Shown piece by piece: positions 8,634 through 17,977 of a DNA stretch of 32,019 nt. Position 1 is the stretch's first letter. Each line of letters starts with the position of its first letter. Under the pieces are notes generated by a model. That model was given only the letters and a program-made list of their open reading frames with translations. It was not told the DNA's origin and ran no database searches. The stretch spans positions 1-32,019 of the forward strand of contig JAFYDI010000073.1 of the NCBI GenBank assembly GCA_017544835.1, in the 5' to 3' direction. Source of the stretch: Lachnospiraceae bacterium (lineage in GTDB: Bacteria > Bacillota > Clostridia > Lachnospirales > Lachnospiraceae). A program made the translations under genes and the position numbers.

Positions 8634-9689
8634 ATGAAGTGGATTAAATACAGAGTTAAGACAACAACCGAGGCTGAGGACATCATAATCAGCAGCCTCT
8701 ACGATATAGGCCTTGAAGGCGCGCAGATTGAAGATAAGATTCCTCTTACCACCATGGAGAAGGAGCAGATGTTTGTGGATATTCTGCCCCAGACCGAGGA
8801 GGATGACGGTGTGGCTTACCTTAATTTCTTTGTGGAAGAGGGCGATGACGGCAAGCTTTTGCTTGATGACAGAAGCGAGACTGCCAAGGCTAACATTGGT
8901 GAGGATTTATCATATTCTCTCTACACCGACGATGGCACCAAGAAGATTATCTGGGATAAGAACGAGCTACTTAAAGCGATTAAGGACACTCTCGATGAGG
9001 TTAAGTCCTGGATGGACATCGGCGAAGGTACTGTAGAGATAGACAAGACCGAAGATATCGATTGGATTAATAACTGGAAGAACTATTTCCACCAGTTCAC
9101 AATAGAAGACCTCCTTATAACCCCCTCATGGGAAGCGGTTCAAGATAAAGACAAGGACAAAAAAGTCCTTCACATAGACCCCGGTACCGCATTCGGAACC
9201 GGTATGCACGAGACCACAAGACTCTGCATAAAGCAGCTTAAGAAGTTTATCAAGGACGGCGACAGTATTCTTGATGTGGGCACGGGAAGCGGTATCCTCG
9301 GTATTGTTGCGCTTCTTTACGGAGCGGGCCATGTTGTGGGAACCGACCTTGACCCTTGCGCGGAGCCTGCGGTAGCCGAGAACCTTGAGATGAATGGCTT
9401 ACGCGCCGACAGCTTCGACCTTATACTCGGTAACATCATTACCGACCAAGCGGTTCAGAAACAGGTGGGAACAGGCTACGACATCGTATTTGCCAACATC
9501 CTTGCAGAGGTTTTGGTACCCTTAATGCCCGCGGCGGCAGCTGCTGCTAAGGACGGCGGTATCATCATCACTTCAGGCATTCTTAAAGAGAAGAGCTCTA
9601 TGGTAGCTAAGGCTATGGAGGACGCTGGCCTTACCGTAGTCGAGATTACCGAAGACGGAGAATGGGCAAGCGTTACAGGACGTAAATAA
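8634..9689 (+). CDS. prmA: Ribosomal protein L11 methyltransferase PrmA
   Basis: SAM-dependent class I methyltransferase that trimethylates ribosomal protein L11. The N-terminal recognition domain starts MKWIKYRVKTTTEAEDII. WINNWKNYFHQF and the diagnostic HIDPGTAFGTGMHETTRLC precede the SAM motif ILDVGTGSGILGIVALLYGA; FANILAEVLVPL is the PrmA active-site NILA segment. At 351 residues it is longer than the usual 290-320. The extra length appears to be in the N-terminal domain (acidic segment, about residues 60-110) and just before the NILA segment. The stop overlaps the next gene's ATG by 1 bp (TAATG), indicating coupling to the cysteine desulfurase. Only a weak AGGA precedes the start. Confidence 0.95.
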   Translation: MKWIKYRVKTTTEAEDIIISSLYDIGLEGAQIEDKIPLTTMEKEQMFVDILPQTEEDDGVAYLNFFVEEGDDGKLLLDDRSETAKANIGEDLSYSLYTDDGTKKIIWDKNELLKAIKDTLDEVKSWMDIGEGTVEIDKTEDIDWINNWKNYFHQFTIEDLLITPSWEAVQDKDKDKKVLHIDPGTAFGTGMHETTRLCIKQLKKFIKDGDSILDVGTGSGILGIVALLYGAGHVVGTDLDPCAEPAVAENLEMNGLRADSFDLILGNIITDQAVQKQVGTGYDIVFANILAEVLVPLMPAAAAAAKDGGIIITSGILKEKSSMVAKAMEDAGLTVVEITEDGEWASVTGRK

Positions 9690-10855
9690 TGAAAGAAATA
9701 TATTTGGACAATTCCGCCACCACGAAGGTTTACCCCGAGGTGGCTAAGCTTATGACACAAATCATGCTCGAAGATTACGGCAATCCTTCCAGCATGCATA
9801 CGAAGGGCGTTGACGCCGAGAAATATGTCACCGTTGCTACGAAGCAAATGGCCAAGGCCCTGAAAGTAGCAGAGAAAGAAATCCTCTTTACTTCAGGCGG
9901 CACGGAGTCAGACAATCTTGCACTCATCGGCACCGCCAGAGCCAACTGCCGCGCCGGTAAGCACATTATCACCACCAAGATTGAGCATCCTGCGATTCTT
10001 AAGACGGTTGAATACCTCGCGGGCGAAGGCTTTGAAATCGACTACTTATCAGTCGACAATATGGGACGGATAAGCCTCGCTGAACTTGAAGAGAAGTTAA
10101 GACCCGACACCATTCTCGTATCCATCATGCATACGAATAACGAGGTGGGAGCCCTCGAGCCCATAGCCGAGGCGGGCGCACTTATAAAAAGAAAAACCCC
10201 CGGCTGCCTTTTCCACGTTGACGCAGTTCAAGGCTTCGGCAAGACAGAGATTTATCCCAAGAAGTTAAACATCGACATGTTGTCCATAAGCGGTCATAAG
10301 ATTCACGGCCCCAAGGGCATCGGCGTTCTTTATATAGGAGAAAAGGTTAAGATTAAGCCCATATCCTACGGCGGCGGCCAGCAGAAGGGCATGCGCAACG
10401 GAACTCTCAACGTTCCCGGCATCGCAGGTATCGGCCTTGCCACAGAGCTTATTACCAAAGATTTGCAGGAGAATCGCGAGCGCCTTTATGAGCTTAAGAG
10501 TTTCTTTTTACAAGAGATTTCAAAGATAGACAGAGTCAGCATCAACGGCTGCGAACTTGACAAGGTTCATGAGACGGCACCGCACATTATCAATATTTCC
10601 GTAAAGGGGCTTCGCTCGGAGGTTATGCTTCATGCACTTGAGGAGAAAGGCGTGTACGTATCCGCCGGCAGCGCTTGCGCATCTCACAGCAAGAAAGAAT
10701 CCTCGACACTTAAATCCATGGGCGCCACAGCCGAGGAAATGGATGGCGCACTCCGCATAAGCATGTCGGAGTTTAATACCCGCGAGGAGCTTGAGTACGC
10801 ACTCACATCGTTAAGAGAAGTTATAGACATGTATTCACGGTTTGTCAGAAAGTAA
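9689..10855 (+). CDS. Cysteine desulfurase (NifS/IscS family)
   Basis: PLP enzyme that removes sulfur from cysteine as an enzyme-bound persulfide. The N-terminus MKEIYLDNSATTKVYPEV is characteristic. K204 in SISGHKIHGPKG is the PLP lysine, and C330 in SAGSACASHSK is the persulfide-accepting cysteine on the flexible loop. The 388-residue length matches the family. It lies between prmA (1-bp overlap) and thiI (8-bp gap, or an overlap if a TTG start is used). The pairing with ThiI makes it the likely dedicated sulfur donor for 4-thiouridine and possibly thiazole synthesis rather than general Fe-S assembly; this specificity is inferred from context. Confidence 0.96.
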   Translation: MKEIYLDNSATTKVYPEVAKLMTQIMLEDYGNPSSMHTKGVDAEKYVTVATKQMAKALKVAEKEILFTSGGTESDNLALIGTARANCRAGKHIITTKIEHPAILKTVEYLAGEGFEIDYLSVDNMGRISLAELEEKLRPDTILVSIMHTNNEVGALEPIAEAGALIKRKTPGCLFHVDAVQGFGKTEIYPKKLNIDMLSISGHKIHGPKGIGVLYIGEKVKIKPISYGGGQQKGMRNGTLNVPGIAGIGLATELITKDLQENRERLYELKSFFLQEISKIDRVSINGCELDKVHETAPHIINISVKGLRSEVMLHALEEKGVYVSAGSACASHSKKESSTLKSMGATAEEMDGALRISMSEFNTREELEYALTSLREVIDMYSRFVRK

Positions 10856-10862
10856 GGTAAAT

Positions 10863-12053
10863 ATGTTCAGTTCATTTTTGATTAAGTACGCCGAGATAGG
10901 CGTAAAGGGTAAAAACAGATACATCTTCGAAGATATGCTCGTACGCCAGATTAAGTACGCGCTTAAGAGAGTCGACGCTCACAAGGCCGTTACCAAGACA
11001 TCGGGCCGAATCTTCGTAGATTTTGAAGGAGATTTTGATTACGACGAAGTTATCGACAGCCTTCAGCATGTATTCGGTATTTCGGGCATCTGCCCTATGG
11101 TTCGCATCGAGGACATGGAGCCTGATAACCTGTACAAAGAAGTCGTTAAGTACTTTGGCAACGTCTATCCCGACAGGAACAAGACCTTCAAGGTTAACGC
11201 AAGACGTTCCAACAAGACTTATCCACTTGATTCCATGGAACTTAACGCAACCGTCGGCGGTGCGCTTCTTGATGCATTCCCCGAGCTTAAGGTAGACGTT
11301 CACAATCCTGAGATTACCGTAACCGTTGAGGTTCGTGAGAAGATATTTATTTACAGTGAGATTATCCCCGGTCCCGGCGGACTTCCTGTAGGCACCAACG
11401 GTAAGGCGATGCTCCTTCTTTCGGGCGGTATCGATTCCCCCGTTGCAGGCTATATGATTTCAAAGCGCGGCGTTAAGATTGACGCGACTTATTTCCATGC
11501 GCCTCCTTATACCAGCGAGCGTGCCAAGCAGAAGGTTGTGGACCTTGCCCGTTACGTATCACGTTACAGCGGCCCTATCTACCTTCATATCATCAACTTT
11601 ACAGACATTCAGTTGTATATCTACGAGAAATGTCCTCACGAGGAACTTACCATCATCATGCGTCGTTTCATGATGAAGATTGCTGAAGAAATTGCCAAAG
11701 AAACCGAGTGCCAGGCTCTAATCACCGGCGAGAGCATCGGCCAGGTAGCAAGCCAGACCACCCACTCCCTCGCAGTTACCAACGAAGTCTGCACACTTCC
11801 CGTATTCAGACCCCTTATCGGTTTTGACAAGGAAGACATTGTTACGATTTCCAAGAAGATTGATACTTACGAGACCAGCATTCAGCCCTACGAAGACTGC
11901 TGTACCATTTTCGTGGCCAAGCATCCCGTTACCAAGCCCAATCTTTCCGTTATCAAGAAACATGAACTCAACTTAAATGAGAAGATAGACGAACTTGTAA
12001 AGATTGCGCTTGAGACAAGAGAAACGATTATTGTAAGTGCTGACGAGGAGTAA
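10863..12053 (+). CDS. thiI: tRNA 4-thiouridine synthase ThiI (without rhodanese domain)
   Basis: Adenylates U8 of tRNA and inserts sulfur to give s4U; in some bacteria it also serves thiamine thiazole synthesis. The ATG at 10863 gives the family N-terminus (MFSSFLIKYAEIGVKGKNR); an in-frame TTG at 10842 would add seven residues inside the upstream gene. Domains are the N-terminal ferredoxin-like region and THUMP (about 1-165), then the PP-loop ATPase with SGGIDSPVAGYM starting at S187. The chain ends at about 396 residues, so the C-terminal rhodanese domain of the E. coli enzyme is absent, as in most Gram-positives. Sulfur must then come more directly from the adjacent cysteine desulfurase. 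A conserved-looking cysteine pair is present in EDCCTIF. Confidence 0.96.
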   Translation: MFSSFLIKYAEIGVKGKNRYIFEDMLVRQIKYALKRVDAHKAVTKTSGRIFVDFEGDFDYDEVIDSLQHVFGISGICPMVRIEDMEPDNLYKEVVKYFGNVYPDRNKTFKVNARRSNKTYPLDSMELNATVGGALLDAFPELKVDVHNPEITVTVEVREKIFIYSEIIPGPGGLPVGTNGKAMLLLSGGIDSPVAGYMISKRGVKIDATYFHAPPYTSERAKQKVVDLARYVSRYSGPIYLHIINFTDIQLYIYEKCPHEELTIIMRRFMMKIAEEIAKETECQALITGESIGQVASQTTHSLAVTNEVCTLPVFRPLIGFDKEDIVTISKKIDTYETSIQPYEDCCTIFVAKHPVTKPNLSVIKKHELNLNEKIDELVKIALETRETIIVSADEE

Positions 12054-12249
12054 AGAATACAGGAACATTTGCACCACATTCGCATTCGTCGCCTCTTCAA
12101 GGCTCCAGTCCCGCGCTTTGCGCTAAGAATGCTCATGTAGGAAAGCTTACACTTTCCACAATAATATAATTTCAACCCGCTGATTTATGCGCACATAATC
12201 ATCGACTTGCAATTATATTCTTGAGCAAATGATAAGCAATTTTGGGCAT

Positions 12250-12270
12250 AAAAAAAGCCCTCATCGGGGC
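12250..12270 (-). terminator. Possible second terminator on the - strand
   Basis: On the - strand GCCCCGATGAGGGC is followed by seven T residues. It lies beyond the main HPr-like terminator and could be a backup. The stem is only 4-5 bp. Confidence 0.45.
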
Positions 12271-12306
12271 GACTCGGTTGAAGTATTAATAATAGTTAAC
12301 AGTTTC

Positions 12307-12336
12307 AAAAAATTCGGGGCGCGTTTCGGCGCCCCG
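12307..12336 (-). terminator. Intrinsic terminator of the HPr-like gene
   Basis: On the - strand CGGGGCGC and GCGCCCCG form a perfect 8-bp stem with a 6-nt loop, followed by AATTTTTTG. Confidence 0.88.
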
Positions 12337-12351
12337 CATATTGCTTATTGA

Positions 12352-12582
12352 TTAAACCATGTAAGCCTTGAGGACTTCAAGAACTTCTTCAGCGCCGTCT
12401 TCTGCATGGATGTTTAAGTCGATGGGCTTGGAAAGATCCAAACTGAAGATACCCATAATGGACTTAGCGTCGATTACGTATCTGCCTGATACAAGGTCGA
12501 AATCGTAGTCGAACTTAGTGATGTCATTAACGAATGACTTAACTCTGTCAATTGAGTTTAAAGAAATCTGAATTGTTTTCAT
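12352..12582 (-). CDS. HPr-family protein lacking the phospho-histidine
   Basis: A 76-residue protein with the HPr fold pattern. The segment VIDAKSIMGIFSLDLSKPI matches the helix-strand region around the regulatory serine of HPr; S41 here corresponds to Ser46. The N-terminal GLHARPA motif carrying His15 is missing (the region reads SLNSIDRVKSFV), so PTS phosphotransfer through His15 is not possible. In this it resembles Crh of Bacillus, which also lacks the histidine but keeps the serine. A regulatory or structural role is inferred. AGGAGG precedes the ATG, a promoter lies at 12624-12653 and a strong terminator follows, so it is a monocistronic gene divergent from mtaB. Confidence 0.85.
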   Translation of the reverse strand: MKTIQISLNSIDRVKSFVNDITKFDYDFDLVSGRYVIDAKSIMGIFSLDLSKPIDLNIHAEDGAEEVLEVLKAYMV

Positions 12583-12623
12583 GTGTATAACCTCCTATAG
12601 GTAGAACTTCAACCTTCGGTATA

Positions 12624-12653
12624 ATTATCCGACAATTTACGTAGTTTTGTCAA
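12624..12653 (-). promoter_or_regulatory. Putative promoter of the HPr-like gene
   Basis: On the - strand TTGACA (12653-12648), an 18-bp spacer and GATAAT (12629-12624). The -35 is a perfect consensus. Confidence 0.7.
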
Positions 12654-12687
12654 CGCTTAATGTTTAACAAAAATATAGGACAAAATA

Positions 12688-14001
12688 ATGAATACTGTAG
12701 CATTTCACAGCTTAGGCTGTAAAGTAAATTCATACGAGACTGATATTATGCAACAAAAATTCACGGAAAACGGTTTCCGAGTTGTGCCATTTACTCAAAA
12801 AGCCGACGTTTACGTGATAAATACGTGCACCGTTACCAATATTGCGGACCGCAAGAGCCGCCAGATGCTGCATCGTGCCAAGACCTTAAATCCCGACGCG
12901 ATAGTAATAGCGACAGGCTGCTATGTTCAGACCGACACCGAAGGCGTTCTTAAAGACGCCTCTGTTGACATTGCCATCGGTAACAACGAGAAGACACGTA
13001 TCCTCGAGATTCTTAACGAATACGTTTCCAAGCAAAAGAAAACTTCCAGCATCCTAGACATCATGCATACCTCCGAATACGAGAGTATGATGCTTACCGA
13101 AACGGCCGAGCGTACCCGCGCGTATATTAAGATTCAGGATGGCTGCAACCAGTTTTGTACATATTGCCTTATTCCTTTTGCCAGAGGTCCCGTAAGAAGC
13201 CGCGAGAAGGCAGAAATTCTTGACGAAATCAAAGCGCTTGCAGTCAAGGGCTACAATGAATTCGTTCTTACAGGCATTCACGTAAGCTCATACGGAGTCA
13301 CCAGACCGGGACACCTGGAAGAGAACCGCCTTGCGGAACTTTTGGAAGATATCAATGCTCTTCCGGAGGTACACCGTATCCGCTTAAGTTCCCTTGAGCC
13401 CCGCGTTATGACCGAGGAATTCGTACAGCGCATCAGTGCGCTTAAGAAGCTTTGCCCTCACTTCCACTTGTCATTGCAAAGCGGTTGTGATGCTACTCTT
13501 AAACGTATGAATCGCCATTATACATGCGAAGAGTTCCTTGCGGGCGTAAGATTACTTCGCAAGTATTTCGATGACCCTGCCATTACCACAGACGTAATCG
13601 TAGGCTTCCCCGGCGAGACCGACGAAGAATTCGAAGAGTCTCTTAAGTTTGCTGAGACCGTAGGCTTCTACGAAATGCATATATTTAAGTATTCCAAGAG
13701 AAAAGGAACCGTTGCCGAGAAAATGCCCGGTCAGGTAAGCGGTGTAGTTAAAGATGCCCGCTCCGACAAGATGGAGGCTCTCGAGCACGAAATGTCCGTA
13801 GCTTTCAGAAAGCGCCACATCGGCAAGTCTTACAGCATTCTTTTTGAGGAAGAAAAGACTGTTAACGGTAAGAAATACTATATAGGCCACACTCCCGAGT
13901 ATATTAAGGTTGCCGCCATTTCTGATGCCAATCTTTCCGATAAGATTGAAACCCGCACACTTACGGGCTTTTTGACCGACGATATTTTGCTTTCCGAGTA
14001 A
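12688..14001 (+). CDS. mtaB: tRNA t6A37 methylthiotransferase MtaB
   Basis: Radical-SAM enzyme converting t6A to ms2t6A at position 37 of tRNAs reading ANN codons. The N-terminal UPF0004 domain begins MNTVAFHSLGCKVNSYETD, where the cysteine in LGCKVNSYE marks MtaB rather than MiaB or RimO. Further cysteines (NTCTVT, TGCYVQ) complete the auxiliary cluster. The radical-SAM cluster is C153, C157 and C160 (CNQFCTYC). A TRAM-like tail follows (about 375-437). The length of 437 is normal. It is transcribed divergently from the HPr-like gene with 105 bp between them. In many Firmicutes mtaB follows rsmE, so this is a remnant of the prmA-rsmE-mtaB neighbourhood. Confidence 0.96.
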   Translation: MNTVAFHSLGCKVNSYETDIMQQKFTENGFRVVPFTQKADVYVINTCTVTNIADRKSRQMLHRAKTLNPDAIVIATGCYVQTDTEGVLKDASVDIAIGNNEKTRILEILNEYVSKQKKTSSILDIMHTSEYESMMLTETAERTRAYIKIQDGCNQFCTYCLIPFARGPVRSREKAEILDEIKALAVKGYNEFVLTGIHVSSYGVTRPGHLEENRLAELLEDINALPEVHRIRLSSLEPRVMTEEFVQRISALKKLCPHFHLSLQSGCDATLKRMNRHYTCEEFLAGVRLLRKYFDDPAITTDVIVGFPGETDEEFEESLKFAETVGFYEMHIFKYSKRKGTVAEKMPGQVSGVVKDARSDKMEALEHEMSVAFRKRHIGKSYSILFEEEKTVNGKKYYIGHTPEYIKVAAISDANLSDKIETRTLTGFLTDDILLSE

Positions 14002-14090
14002 TTTCTTTTGCCATAAATGCTATTTAAGGATTGTTTAATAAATTCTGTCTTACAGTGTGTACGATCAATCAAGAAAGGGAGGACACATAA

Positions 14091-16463
14091 TTGTTTTTCA
14101 GAATTCTCGGAAGAGACCTTAAGCGAAAAAAAATAATGAACACCATACTGCTGCTGTTTGTAATCCTTTCAACTATGTTTGCAAGCAGCAGTGTCAACAA
14201 CATGGTCTCCGTTTACGGAGGCATCGACTACTTCTTCGAGAAGGCCGGTATGCCGGATTTCATCATACTGACACTTAACACCGGAGGAGAGAACCCCACA
14301 GATAAGATTGTAAGAGAGGCCGAGTCCGTAACAGACTACGGGCAAGAGGATCTTATATATTTTCCTGCCAAGTCTTTAATAAAAGACGGCAACAAATATG
14401 TGGAATTCGAGAACCCCGGACTCATCACATCAATCGATGATGCAGACCTTAATTACTTCAACATGGACGACGAAAAGATTACCGAAGTTCCCAAGGGGCA
14501 CGTTTATTTCAGTGGTCTTCTGGCAGATTCGTCCAAAACCACAATCGGGGACACAGTTACCATTGAACTTGGTGATGTTTCAAGGGACTTTGTAATCGAA
14601 GGATACTGCAAGGACGCGCTTTTCAGTTCACCCTTCCTCGGTAACCCAAGAGTGCTTATGAACGACGAAGATGTGCAGGCTTTTATGGCTGACGAGGAAG
14701 TTAAGAACGCTGATTGCGGCTGCGTCTACTACGTTAACACCGACAATCTCAAAGAACTCAAGAAAGATTTTGCCTATATCCCCAGCGCCCTTTTTGCCAA
14801 AGAAAGCGCGGTTATCAAGCTTACCTACATGCTTGATATGCTTACCGCAGCAATCATACTTGTGGTAAGTATCTGCCTTATACTTATATCCTTCACGATG
14901 CTTTCTTTTACCATTAAATTCACACTTACGGAAGATTTCAGAGAAATCGGCGTCATGAAGGCTGTGGGCCTTCGGAATGGCTCGGTAAGAGGGCTTTACA
15001 TGATTAAGTACCTCTGCATAGCTTGTGTGGGCGCAGTGATAGGCTATATCTTAAGCGTACCGTTTGGCAAGATGCTTCTTAAGAGCGTGTCCGCAAGGCT
15101 TGTGCTAGGTAACGACAACAGCCTGCTCCTCGGCATAGGCAGTGCAATTGCGGTTGTAGTAATAATTGTTGCTTTCTGCTACTCATGTACCCGCGGAATT
15201 AAGAAGCTTTCTCCCATCGATGCCGTAAGAAGCGGCGAAACGGGCGAGAGATACCACAAGAAATCCGTCTTAAGACTTACCAAAAGCAAGGGCAGCAGCA
15301 ACTGGTTCCTGGCGCTTAACGATGTACTCAGCAAGCCCGGCCAGTACATGAGCATGCTTATCACCTTCACGGTATGCCTGCTTCTCATTACGATGCTTGC
15401 TACAACAGCCAATACTCTTGTAAGCGACAAGCTTGTATTCCTCTTCGGAACCACCGAGAGCGACGTATACTTCTCATCTACCGAAAAGATCATGGAGACA
15501 ATGGGCACCACCGACCCGGAAGCTCTTGATAAGATTATCGCGGAAATAGAGGATGAGTTAAAAGAAAACGGAATGCCCGGCAAAGTTCACGTAGAGCTTA
15601 TGTACACACTTCCCATCGAGTATAAGGGCGAGAGAATGCAGATGACGATGCAGCAGTGTAAAGATACCAAGGCATCCGACTACGTCTACAGCGAAGGTGT
15701 TGCGCCCATGTATGAGAACGAAGTTGCACTCACTCCCCAGGTGCTTAAGGACCTCGGCGCTTCCATAGGCGACAAGGTTACAATCGAGATATATGGTGAA
15801 AAGAAAGAATATCTTATTACCGCAACATTTTCTTCTTTTAACCAGATGGGACAGGTAGTAAGACTTCACGAGGATGTGCCCGTATGCGTTAACGACGCTT
15901 CATCCGCACATGCCTTCCAGATTGACTTTGACGATAATCCGTCAGACGAAGTGATTGAAGAAAGAATAGTTAAGTTAAAGAGAATCTTTAACACCAATAA
16001 AATATACAACAAAGCAGACTTCGTAGACATTTCTACCAACTCTTCATCTGCCATCGGCAGTGCCAAGAACCTGGTAATGGTAATAGCTCTTATTATTGCA
16101 GCACTTGTTACGGTTCTTATGGAGCGCTCCTTTATCAGCAAGGAAACCGGTGAAATTGCTCTCATGAAGGCAATCGGTTTCAAGAGCCGCTCCGTAAGCG
16201 CACAGCACACTTACAGATTCGTGATACTGATGATTGCGGCGACGATACTTGCTTCGGCTTTGTCATATCCTTTTACAAAGCTTATATGCGACAGAATATT
16301 CGCCATTATGGGCGCAATGTCGGGCGTTGAATATTCAATCAAACCCCTTGAAATCTTCGCAATTTATCCGCTGATTCTCGGGGCTGTTGTAGTGACGGTG
16401 GCATTCCTTACTTCACTTTACACTAAGACCATTCGCTCTGATGCAATGGGCAATATCGAATAA
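14091..16463 (+). CDS. ABC transporter permease with two FtsX-type modules
   Basis: Membrane subunit of 790 residues. The start is TTG at 14091 with AGGGAGG about 9 nt upstream. The layout is duplicated: helix 1 (about 17-35), a large extracellular domain (about 40-250), and three helices (about 250-370). It then repeats as a helix (about 430-450), a second extracellular domain (about 455-655), and three C-terminal helices. Each module carries the FtsX/MacB-like cytoplasmic signature (FREIGVMKAVGLRNGSV and TGEIALMKAIGFKSRSV). This family moves peptides, lipids or lipoproteins or works mechanically rather than importing nutrients. The ATPase gene follows 15 bp later, then a response regulator and kinase, which suggests a stress-inducible exporter. 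The substrate is unknown. Confidence 0.93.
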   Translation: MFFRILGRDLKRKKIMNTILLLFVILSTMFASSSVNNMVSVYGGIDYFFEKAGMPDFIILTLNTGGENPTDKIVREAESVTDYGQEDLIYFPAKSLIKDGNKYVEFENPGLITSIDDADLNYFNMDDEKITEVPKGHVYFSGLLADSSKTTIGDTVTIELGDVSRDFVIEGYCKDALFSSPFLGNPRVLMNDEDVQAFMADEEVKNADCGCVYYVNTDNLKELKKDFAYIPSALFAKESAVIKLTYMLDMLTAAIILVVSICLILISFTMLSFTIKFTLTEDFREIGVMKAVGLRNGSVRGLYMIKYLCIACVGAVIGYILSVPFGKMLLKSVSARLVLGNDNSLLLGIGSAIAVVVIIVAFCYSCTRGIKKLSPIDAVRSGETGERYHKKSVLRLTKSKGSSNWFLALNDVLSKPGQYMSMLITFTVCLLLITMLATTANTLVSDKLVFLFGTTESDVYFSSTEKIMETMGTTDPEALDKIIAEIEDELKENGMPGKVHVELMYTLPIEYKGERMQMTMQQCKDTKASDYVYSEGVAPMYENEVALTPQVLKDLGASIGDKVTIEIYGEKKEYLITATFSSFNQMGQVVRLHEDVPVCVNDASSAHAFQIDFDDNPSDEVIEERIVKLKRIFNTNKIYNKADFVDISTNSSSAIGSAKNLVMVIALIIAALVTVLMERSFISKETGEIALMKAIGFKSRSVSAQHTYRFVILMIAATILASALSYPFTKLICDRIFAIMGAMSGVEYSIKPLEIFAIYPLILGAVVVTVAFLTSLYTKTIRSDAMGNIE

Positions 16464-16478
16464 TCGGGAGGATTAATA

Positions 16479-17246
16479 ATGAGCACAGTAATAGATGTTA
16501 AAGATCTTTGCAAGACATATGTAGTCAATAAAAAGCACAATAACGTACTTAAGAACGTAAACTTTCATATCGACGAGGGCGAGATGGTAGCCATCATGGG
16601 CCCCTCGGGTTCGGGTAAGTCCACACTTTTATACACTGTTTCGGGCATGGACAAGATGACTGCCGGCAACGTAACCTTCTGTGGCAAAGAACTTGCGGGT
16701 CTCTCCGACAACGAGATGGCAGACGTAAGACTTGACGACATGGGCTTTATTTTTCAGCAGATGTATATGATGAAAAATTTAACAATACTGGATAATATTA
16801 TATTACCTGCGGTAAAATCAAATAGGAACCACGAAAAAAGAAGTGAGACCGAAAAACGCGGCCGCGCCCTTATGAAGAAGCTTGGTATCGAAGAAACCGC
16901 AGACAACGACATTAACGAGGTATCCGGCGGACAGCTCCAGCGAGCATGCATTTGCAGAAGCATGATTAACAACCCCAAGGTTATTTTTGCCGACGAGCCT
17001 ACCGGAGCACTTAACCGTACATCCTCGGACGAAGTAATGTGCGAGATGGTTAAGCTTAACAAAGAAGGCACAACCGTAATGCTTGTAACCCACGACGTTA
17101 AGGTGGCTGCAAAGTGCACGAGAGTCCTCTACATCGTGGACGGTAACATTCAGGGCGAGTACAATCTCGGCGGATACAGTAAACCCGAGGAACTTCGAGA
17201 CAGAGAAAGACAGCTTAACAACTGGCTTATGGAAATGGGCTGGTAA
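16479..17246 (+). CDS. ABC transporter ATP-binding protein (MacB/LolD type)
   Basis: Cytoplasmic ATPase of 255 residues that drives the preceding permease. Walker A is GPSGSGKST, the Q-loop is FIFQQMYMM, the ABC signature is VSGGQLQRA, Walker B is VIFADEPTGALN and the switch histidine is in VTHD. The tail after Walker B is slightly extended (about residues 225-255) and ends in REL/RERQLNNW-type charged helices. GGGAGG precedes the ATG, and there are 15 bp between it and the permease, so it is clearly co-transcribed. The EPTGALN form and the partner permease place it in the MacB/LolD/BceA group. Confidence 0.95.
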   Translation: MSTVIDVKDLCKTYVVNKKHNNVLKNVNFHIDEGEMVAIMGPSGSGKSTLLYTVSGMDKMTAGNVTFCGKELAGLSDNEMADVRLDDMGFIFQQMYMMKNLTILDNIILPAVKSNRNHEKRSETEKRGRALMKKLGIEETADNDINEVSGGQLQRACICRSMINNPKVIFADEPTGALNRTSSDEVMCEMVKLNKEGTTVMLVTHDVKVAAKCTRVLYIVDGNIQGEYNLGGYSKPEELRDRERQLNNWLMEMGW

Positions 17247-17274
17247 TTACGGTCCGAGAAAGCGACAGCGCAAC

Positions 17275-17937
17275 ATGACAGACATTCTGATAGTTGAAGA
17301 CAACACTGAATTAAGAGAAGTCTTAACCGACTTTTTACGTAACGAAGGCTACACCGTCTCCTCCGCGGGAGACGGTGACAAAGCCCTCGCTCTTTACGAG
17401 CGCTACGGAGCCAGACTCTTAGTGCTTGACATTATGCTTCCCGGCGCAAGCGGTATGACCATTCTTAACAAAGTGCGCGAGAACTCCAACACACCTGTCA
17501 TCATGGTCAGCGCGAAACTCGGTAAAGATGATAAGCTTAATGCAATAATTTCAGGCGCCGACGATTACATAGAGAAGCCCTATGACATAGATATTCTGAT
17601 AGCCAAGATTAAAGGTATATTCAAGAGGCGCCTTGCGGTGGACGAACTCACCGACGACAATATTAAGCTCGACATAGCACACGAGCAGATTCTTAAAGAC
17701 GGACAAGTCATTGACGCAACTTCCAAGGAATTTGAGCTTCTCAAGCTCCTTATGGAGAATAAAGGTCAGACTCTTTTAAAACACTATATATTCGATACGG
17801 TTTGGGGCTCCGACTCCGAATCGGAATCTCAGACGCTTACGGTTCATATAAGGTGGCTTCGCGAGAAGCTTGAGGACGACCCTCAGAACCCGAAGAAAAT
17901 CATAACCGTCTGGGGAAAGGGGTACAGATACGAATAA
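17275..17937 (+). CDS. Response regulator, OmpR/PhoB family
   Basis: A 220-residue DNA-binding response regulator. The receiver domain (about 1-115) carries the acidic pair in IVEDN, phospho-acceptor D52 (LVLDIMLPG), the switch Ser in MVSAK and the Lys in EKPYD. A winged-helix output domain (about 125-220) ends with VWGKGYRYE, standard for the family. It follows the ABC ATPase by 28 bp and is followed by a sensor kinase. By analogy with other ABC-linked two-component systems it likely activates the permease-ATPase genes upstream. Confidence 0.95.
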   Translation: MTDILIVEDNTELREVLTDFLRNEGYTVSSAGDGDKALALYERYGARLLVLDIMLPGASGMTILNKVRENSNTPVIMVSAKLGKDDKLNAIISGADDYIEKPYDIDILIAKIKGIFKRRLAVDELTDDNIKLDIAHEQILKDGQVIDATSKEFELLKLLMENKGQTLLKHYIFDTVWGSDSESESQTLTVHIRWLREKLEDDPQNPKKIITVWGKGYRYE

Positions 17938-17977
17938 CGAGGAAGATAAGAACATAATCCGTAAGAACTATATTCGG

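Noticed and set aside
8453-8686. Reverse-strand ORF of 77 codons over the repeat region
   Set aside because: It runs into the start of prmA, has no ribosome site and an unconvincing composition, and covers the repeats and promoter.
10842-10862. Upstream TTG start for thiI
   Set aside because: The ATG at 10863 gives the family-typical N-terminus; the TTG only adds residues inside the upstream gene.
12069-12084. Shared GCGAATGTG motif with 8496-8504, suggesting a dispersed repeat
   Set aside because: Only nine matching bases plus a loose GCAAA; could be chance.
12054-12351. Hidden gene or RNA in the thiI to HPr-like gap
   Set aside because: Apart from the - strand terminators there is only a weak hairpin (GGAAAG/CTTTCC, 12140-12157) without a T run. 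No cloverleaf or convincing ORF was found.
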